From contig OY783192.1 of assembly GCA_963678675.1 (NCBI GenBank), positions 34,689,250 to 34,753,249 on the forward strand: a DNA stretch of 64,000 bases, read 5' to 3'. Position numbers and translations under genes: made by a program. Source of the stretch: Xiphydria camelus (Eukaryota; Arthropoda; Insecta; Hymenoptera; Xiphydriidae). The number at the start of each line of letters is the position of its first letter. Position 1 is the stretch's first letter. This document shows, one piece after another, positions 60,301 through 64,000 of the stretch. A model generated the notes under the pieces. That model was given only the letters and a program-made list of their open reading frames with translations, did not search any database and had not been told where the DNA came from.

Positions 60301-63300
60301 AAACACCCCGCCGCTCGGTCATAAAACTATAGGACCGCGCGTATTTTTGGGAGCAAATAAATAATATGCATAGGTGGATCGCGTTGCTACGCGCGCTCTC
60401 TCAGGCCTCGTCGAAGAGCCGGAGCAGCGTCTAACACGATTCAGGGAATGCTGCAGGATGTATCGCGGACCGGAAAACAGCCCGAGAAAAATCGGATCAT
60501 CGTGCTTCGCCGCGGCACCCCGGCGATATCGTTGATCAGCCGCGAAAGGGTGTCGAGTATTTCATTGAATCCCAATCGAGAGGAGCCTCCCTCCTCGCCG
60601 GCTCCCGCGCCTGTTCCACGACTGTAATTTCCACCCGAATACCTGCAGCCGTAATTACAGAGTAGTTTCGTTGCGCCTGGGATTCCGACTCTTCCGTCGG
60701 TCAACCTGAGTGTTATTACGATTTAACGACCCCCTTCTGCCCTCGCGCGTCCCTCCACGAATTTATCGTCAGTACTACACCTTTCCAGCCCCTTTTACGA
60801 TTGGATTGCACGCTTATTAAATATTGCCCGCGCCGAGTGTCTCGAAGAGGCGTTTCACCGGGTGTCCGGCACACCTCGTATCGCCGGACTTCGACGTTGA
60901 TCGACTCTCTTTCCTTCGCCGCGCACAGGTACCTAGGCGTCGATCCACGATCGAGCGTCGCGACGCTGGAGATCGGCCCGGACGGCCAGCCGCAGATCGG
61001 AGCAGGAGTGATCGGTCCGGCGAGTGCGGAGAGAAACTGTAAGAGCCCCCATCTCACGACGAAACAGCAGGGGATCTGTTCTCGTTCGCCACCAGTCCTG
61101 CAGGTATTACGCCCTCGCATTTTCTTTCGCTCTGCACGTCCGCGCTCGCGAATCATAAAACTCCGACGATGTGTGTGTGTGTTTGTGTGTGTGTTGCGAG
61201 AAATCGGATCGTTCGATCGAAAGATCCCTCGAAAATGATATCCGGGGTAAGAGTGGGATGGACGCCCCCGACTTCGAACGCGATTATCTCAAAACGCGGC
61301 GGAGCTATGCGAAAAATGTAGAGCAGATTTTTTACAGTAAAAATACAGACGAACATTTTTCATTGAAACTTTCCCTCGACATCTGCCGTCGATTTCGAAA
61401 TAATCGATTTTGAGCTCGCTCTTCAGCCGGAGCGTCCATCCTGTATACGCAATACGTCTCGTCGGTCAACAGATCTCTGCCCCTCCCGTATACTCAAACG
61501 CCAACGCGCGCCCCCTTCTTGCCTCCTCCTTCGCCCGCCCTGCCGCCCGCCCGTCGAAACGTTTCCAAAACCGCGCGTTTACTCTGCCTAATGCGTAAAT
61601 CTTGTGAGAGAGCGAGGGACCCTAGCGCCCACACGAGGGGGGGCGGCCTAGACAAACTCGAACCGCGGCTCGATTTCTTTGTGTCCCGCCGACTTTTCGT
61701 GGACGCCACCGTCGCGGTCGCGCCGACAAAAGGCCACTGCGTATGAATATTCATAATATACGTCCGCGCGTAAAATGTGGATGACCAAATCGAAAGAGGA
61801 GGGACGGTCGTCGCGCACCGGTTTGGTTCCGAACGTCCGTCGTGGTATCGCGGGGCGAGGGGGGATGAAATTATAGGTCAGTAATCCTCCCGGTCTCTTC
61901 CGGCCGGAAGGCCTTCCCAAAATTGTTCGGCAGTCGCGCGCGACGTTTCGTCGATCCCGCGATCTCTTTGAGCTCTTATCGCGCAATGATATCTCGGACG
62001 TCGTCAAGACGGTACTCGGTACTTTCGAAATTGTACGCTCGACTCGAGGCGAAGTTTAATATCGATGCAAAGAACGCGTTTTCGCTTTCGAATTAAAGTT
62101 TTTGCTTCAAAATAAATCGGGAAATTGTCGCTCACGGTCGACGAGGTCAGGATATCAATCGTTATCAGGGCGAGTCACTTGGATGCGTAATTATTTGCAG
62201 GCTATCAGCGCCGGGGCAAGATTAGCCATAGAGGAGTGCCAACATCAGTTCAGATCGGCGAGATGGAACTGTTCCCTGAGCCTGGAGACGCCGGAGAACA
62301 TTTTCGGGGGCGTCATGTCCGTCAGTGAGTATATCTCGGGACCAGCGATTAATTGGAGCGAATATCCTCCAAAATAATAAGACGTCACTCGGAAATCCTC
62401 CTCCAAGGAGCAAGAACGAGCAACAAAGCGTCATTCTATCTTGCAGACAGCCGGGAGGCGGCGTTCGTCTACGCGATATCGGCAGCCGGTGTCGCTTACA
62501 GCGTAACGAGGGCTTGTTCCAAGGGTGAGCTGACCGATTGCTCCTGCGACAATCGCGTCAGGACTCGACACCCGAATCACTGGCAGTGGGGCGGATGCAG
62601 CGAGGCGAGTGTCAATGGATGCGCGTATACGAGGTTCCTCTCTCCCCTCCCTCGTCAAACGCCCTTCATCCGTCTTCCGACAAAACAGAACTTTACTTGA
62701 GGAGAACGGTTCCATCGATAGCGGAATTAACAGAGCGATTTTAATTAAATTCGATAAATCGAGAGATATGAGAGAGTGTCAGGATTCTCCGCTTGAATTT
62801 TTCTGAGGATTCATCACCTTATATATAATAAATGTAAAATAAGTATATGTGTGTGTGTGGTTAAGAAACCATCATAAAAATGTTACCAAAGGGTATCATA
62901 TTTATCTATCGATTCAGAATTAAAAGAAATGAATATATCGCTTCTCTCTCCGGCATTAATTTATTTATATCGTACGTTTTATACGAGTTAGCGAATCATC
63001 GCAAAAATTTCACCGATGGGTGTGAAATAGGTATTTATATTTGTCAATTTACCGAATTTGGTCAAAGTCATTCCGTTAATTATATTATCAATGGAACCTC
63101 CTTAAAAAAAACGCGTCACGCACGAAACAGCTGACCCCGCAGCGACGAGCGCGTGTCGATGTTGGCCGAGTCAATCGATCGCGCGAGTTCCGTCCCCTTC
63201 GCCACCTCGCTCTCGCTCCTCCGGGTTTCTCCTCCGAGAGGGACAGGTATTTTCTGCGGGAAGGTGAAACGCGAAAGGTAAATGGATGCGCTTCGCGTGA

Positions 63301-64000
63301 ACAGGTGACCCCTTGTAGACATTGCCAGCTTACAAGGGGCTTAGGGGGCTAAGCTTGTTAAGTTGCAACAACCCTCCCCTCTGGATCCACGTACCAACGC
63401 GACTCCGACGTACACACGCGCTCGCGTCAGCGGCGCGTGAGGGAGGACGGACGTTGACGACGACGACGGCGACACACGCGGAGGGCAGGGCTATGCAAAC
63501 CGGCGAGGTATAACGCCGCGGTGACGACGTCGTCTGTTTGTCGAAACGCGAGATTCCTTAACGAGAGTCCCGCGGGATCGGGACCGGTTTCGGGATAACA
63601 ATGTTTGCCCTGGGAACATTCCCCTAACGACACTTTCTCGCCCGGCAATTACCTTTCCTCGAATTGTCGCTCGTAAATTCGTCGGGAGCGCGCGCTTCTT
63701 CGTGGCGGTAATACATTGTATACGTGGGATTCTCCGCGCGCATTTTTCCTTCCCGATCCTGTTGATCAGTGTTATCCGGCACATCGAGAGGTCGGATCTC
63801 GAGCACACACAGCCGAGGTTTATTCTCATTACTCCCCTCCTCGGCCTTCCAGGACATCCACTTCGGCGAGAAGTTTTCGCGCGAGTGGTCCGAGGGCGGC
63901 GAGGAGTCGGCGAAAGACGCCGTCCACGCCGGACCCAGGAGCTTGGCCGGGCAGCTGATGAGGAAGCACGATAGCGAGGCGGGAAGGCGGGCGATTCGCT
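28951..64000 (+). CDS. Wnt ligand, WntA/Wnt4-like class, 3' end beyond window
   Basis: Wnts are secreted, lipid-modified, cysteine-rich ligands of Frizzled receptors that pattern tissues. Exons: 28951-29045, 60929-61103, 62201-62324, 62447-62604, 63853-64000 (continues). Phases 2/1, 0/0, 1/2, 0/0 agree. Exon 1 encodes a signal peptide (MLRPVILATGALLLV) ending in NWW. Exon 2 begins YLGVDP and includes NCKSPHLTTKQQGIC. Exon 3 carries EECQHQFRSARWNCS, exon 4 SREAAFVYAISAAGVAYSVT, ACSKGELTDCSCD and HWQWGGCSE, and exon 5 DIHFGEKFSREW and RKHDSEAGRRAIR. The Ser-palmitoylation and C-terminal domains would lie downstream. About 28 residues in exon 2 (ATLEIGPDGQ...) exceed the usual N-terminal length. 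The usual NLHNNEAGR is replaced by RKHDSEAGR. Insects keep several Wnt classes; I favour WntA from these blocks, Wnt4-like as the alternative. The intron after exon 4 starts with GC instead of GT. Confidence 0.93.
29984..30140. repeat. CACTGA-type MITE with TA duplication
   Basis: CACTGAAAAAAGTA at the left and TTTTTTTGAGTG at the right, both flanked by TA. Inner arms CACAACTAGAAAAAT and ATTTTCTAGTTGTG pair. 157 bp, no frame. Confidence 0.75.
31361..31501. mobile_element. Harbinger/Tourist-like palindromic MITE, 141 bp
   Basis: TAA target duplications (31358-31360 and 31502-31504) bound GGCCCGGTCGTACAACATGC and its inverted partner GCATGTTGTACAACCGGCCC. Inner arms (TGTTATCCTGCCGAC / GTCGGCAGGAATAACA) continue the hairpin. 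A 3-bp TAA/TTA duplication with GG(G/C)C ends is typical of the PIF/Harbinger superfamily. Confidence 0.8.
34091..34445. repeat. Pair of direct repeats about 100 bp long, 255 bp apart
   Basis: Copy A 34091-34200 and copy B 34345-34445 share 'ttttacgggggc(g/a)ttgccaccc', 'tcaaacgc', 'ccctcggt(a/g)ggatt' and 'aagacc(g/a)atacaaaatg(t/c)cc'. Same orientation. Neither has transposon-like ends. Origin unknown: a local tandem duplication or two solo fragments of one repeat. Confidence 0.7.
36857..36927 (+). pseudogene. tRNA-like sequence, Pro(GGG)-like anticodon loop, left arm
   Basis: Box A TAGCGCAACGG (36864-36874), box B GGTTCAATTC (36908-36917) and a T9 terminator from 36928 make a full Pol III unit. 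The anticodon loop reads CTGGGAG (GGG). The acceptor and D stems have mismatches, so I treat it as a tRNA-derived relic (SINE head) and not a working tRNA. Confidence 0.6.
37466..37534 (-). pseudogene. tRNA-like sequence, right arm, inverted copy
   Basis: Reverse-complement partner of the left unit: box A identical (37517-37527 on the minus strand), box B GGTTCAAGTC (37474-37483), and a nine-base terminator run at 37457-37465. It differs from the left copy by a few bases, so the arms have started to diverge. Confidence 0.6.
38901..39975 (+). pseudogene. Degraded mariner-family transposon
   Basis: TA (38899-38900) precedes GGAGGTTGCATTGAAAG. The right end CTTTCAATGCAACCCCC is followed by TA (39976-39977). 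The interior reads as mariner transposase pieces in shifting frames: HQLFMQTYAESAPSETVCRDW, FRRFKNGNCDVHDRQRSG, WVHPGQPST-like text near 39590, and EHLDDNLMQHWLPSGLAQKV near 39760. Several stops and frameshifts and a length of 1.08 kb (about 1.25 kb expected) show that it is dead. Confidence 0.88.
41329..41521. repeat. CACTGAG-type MITE, subfamily 1, copy a
   Basis: CACTGAGAAAAAAAAAGATT at the left mirrors AATCTTTTTTTTTCTCAGTG at the right. Arms carry 'tctgttagaaggataat(t/c)tgagtacgaaaggtaaa'. The same subfamily recurs at 46741-46940. Confidence 0.85.
43648..43810. repeat. Near-perfect 163-bp palindrome
   Basis: ATATCGATACCTTACTTTGA at the left and its reverse complement at the right. Arms are about 70 bp with two or three differences ('tgcaatttttgacaaaaatgccatttatagct'). 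Loop 'gcgttaaggtttaaaatcagaac'. Class unknown. Confidence 0.85.
43821..44055. repeat. CACTGAG-type MITE with TA duplication, subfamily 2
   Basis: TA|CACTGAGGAAAAACAAAATG ... GCATTTTTTTCTCAGTG|TA. Starts only 10 bp after the preceding palindrome. Its right half resembles the DPYD intron 3 element at 7677-8074. Confidence 0.8.
44439..45722. repeat. Cluster of simple repeats (CT, GA, CTC)
   Basis: (CT)n at about 44439-44467, (GA)n at 44597-44620, (CT)n at 45258-45281 and (CTC)n at 45699-45722. Similar runs occur at 7582-7601, 27156-27182, 35720-35741 (AT), 49944-49994 (GA) and 61169-61196 (GT). They create long Ser/Leu- or Arg/Glu-rich false frames. Confidence 0.85.
46741..46940. repeat. CACTGAG-type MITE, subfamily 1, copy b
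   Basis: CACTAAGAAAAAAAAAGATT to TTTCTTTTTCTCAGTG. Almost the same interior as 41329-41521 ('gttagaaggataatctgagtacgaaaggtaaa'), so the two arose from one recent source. Confidence 0.85.
47690..48178 (-). pseudogene. Internally deleted piggyBac-like element
   Basis: TTAA (47686-47689) plus CCCTTTGTTGCA at the left; TGCAATGAAGGG plus TTAA (48179-48182) at the right. On the minus strand the centre still reads NKHMGGV, the conserved MGGVD block of piggyBac transposase, then a tail with CDKCGHKSF and a stop, about 47920-48020. Most of the transposase is missing. The arms are rich in GTTGCA/TGCAAC sub-repeats. Confidence 0.8.
50226..50915. mobile_element. 690-bp AT-rich element with inverted ends
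   Basis: Left CCCGTATGGAAAAAATTATA and right (reverse complement) CCCGCATGGAAAATATATAT bound a block with dozens of ATATGT/ACATAT words, far more AT-rich than its surroundings. No open frame, no clear target duplication. Confidence 0.6.
52143..52417. repeat. 275-bp MITE-like element with GTTAAA ends
   Basis: Left GCGCTGTTAAAAATGTTTGT; the right reverse complement reads ACCGTTAAACATATCTG. Second paired blocks are 'taaaattataacaccttgatacacaa' and 'acacttgtatcaatttta'. No frame; superfamily unknown. Confidence 0.6.
53752..53769. repeat. (CAG)6 microsatellite
   Basis: Six CAG units within Wnt intron 1. A related CTG/CCG run lies near 54130-54153. Confidence 0.85.
54411..55520. mobile_element. 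CACTGAG-type MITE split by a nested TTAA element
   Basis: TA|CACTGAGAGAAAAG at the left and TTTTTCCCTCAGTG|TA at the right; arms pair weakly inward. A 726-bp element (54450-55175) is inserted near its left end. The remaining right part carries 'gtaaactacactctcattgttgctataacca', not seen in other members. Confidence 0.75.
54450..55175. mobile_element. 726-bp TTAA-flanked element inside a MITE
   Basis: TTAA (54446-54449) and TTAA (55176-55179) bound inverted ends AGGGGTATTACTGTCTAGAC and GTCTAGACAGTAATACCCCC, 24 bp with one terminal mismatch. The interior lacks a transposase frame. The TTAA duplication suggests piggyBac mobilisation, though the ends start with (A/G)GGG and not CCC. Confidence 0.8.
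56863..57098. mobile_element. 236-bp near-perfect palindromic MITE with TATT duplication
   Basis: TATT (56859-56862) and TATT (57099-57102) flank CTGCCGTGTTAAGTTAAAAG and its inverse. Arms of about 110 bp are almost identical (one to four changes), leaving a tiny loop at 'aaaacgttagcgtttt'. Its low divergence points to a recent insertion. Confidence 0.85.
57341..57390 (+). repeat. Uninterrupted run of 50 adenines
   Basis: Exactly fifty A in a row, preceded by 'aataataagtactggagttcttg'. It could be the tail of a retroposed sequence or a homopolymer expansion. No matching retrotransposon body was recognised upstream. Confidence 0.7.
57583..57808. repeat. CACTGAG-type MITE with TA duplication, subfamily 3
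   Basis: TA|CACTGAGAAAAAAATGTACT ... AGTACATTTTTTTCTCAGTG|TA. Arms of about 90 bp are near-perfect ('tgatcgaaataaacgtgcctttggatagtcccaagagagcgtatttattcgatttaaatgagtatcg'). The interior is unrelated to subfamilies 1 and 2. Confidence 0.85.
62605..63852 (+). other. Wnt intron 4, a GC-AG intron
   Basis: Exon 4 must end at ...GGATGCAGCGAG to keep GGCSEDIHFG. The next bases are GCGAGT, so the donor is GC, with the AG acceptor at 63851-63852. A GAG|GC(G/A)AGT context is what strong GC donors look like. Using the nearest GT would break the frame. Confidence 0.85.

Larger units (their letters stand above)
29046..60928 (+). other. 31.9 kb first intron of the Wnt gene
   Basis: Opens with GTGAGT (29046) and closes with CGCACAG (60928). 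I found no host exon, tRNA or nested protein gene that I can support. Outside the elements listed separately, the sequence alternates between CG-rich blocks with many (CT)n/(GA)n runs and AT-rich blocks. Two TTAGG units occur at about 36732-36743. Large introns of Wnt genes commonly hold enhancers; none can be pinpointed by eye. Confidence 0.8.

Noticed and set aside
1..64000. CRISPR arrays, bacterial operons, attachment sites or prophage
   Set aside because: The window is eukaryotic: intron-split genes with GT-AG borders throughout; the inverted repeats are transposon ends, not CRISPR repeats with spacers.

Overview
This is a stretch of animal nuclear DNA, almost certainly from a hymenopteran insect and probably an ant. 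The grounds are small intron-split genes with GT/AG borders, an insect odorant receptor, a group III (bee-venom-type) secreted phospholipase A2, and dense short inverted-repeat transposons. No bacterial features (operons, ribosome sites, CRISPR) are present. Species was not determined. All gene models were built by eye from splice consensus, reading phase and recalled family conservation; no search was run.

Layout. 1-3 kb: the 3' part of a group III secreted phospholipase A2 gene (+). 3.1-9.4 kb: a complete 16-exon dihydropyrimidine dehydrogenase gene (DPYD, -), convergent with the phospholipase. 10.5-13.7 kb: a complete 7-exon odorant receptor (+), divergent from DPYD. 14.2-17.8 kb: an 8-exon mitochondrial-type 3-ketoacyl-CoA thiolase (ACAA2, -) with a 1 kb foldback in intron 1. 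17.9-19.5 kb: a non-autonomous LTR-type element with a nested TTAA-flanked MITE. 20.3-21.4 kb: cyclin-Q (CCNQ/FAM58A, -). 22.3-22.9 kb: protein C10 (C12orf57 homologue, -). 24.5-25.6 kb: MAT1 (MNAT1, +), the assembly factor of the CDK-activating kinase. 29-64 kb: the 5' part of a Wnt ligand gene (+), with a 32 kb first intron, four further exons at 60.9-64 kb, and the rest of the gene beyond the window.

The large Wnt intron holds no host gene that I can support. It is a graveyard of mobile elements: a mariner fossil, an internally deleted piggyBac-like element, a Harbinger-like MITE, a foldback element carrying two Pol III (tRNA-like) units, several almost perfect palindromes, and many TA-flanked MITEs sharing the terminus CACTGAGAAAAA. 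A second MITE family is clustered in the first 12.5 kb, mostly inside introns of DPYD and the odorant receptor.

The genes do not form a pathway. DPYD (pyrimidine catabolism) and ACAA2 (fatty-acid beta-oxidation) are metabolic. CCNQ and MAT1 are both CDK-activating subunits, but their closeness looks incidental. The strongest unexplained structures are the hairpin-forming elements, above all those at 16.8-17.8 kb and 36.8-37.6 kb.
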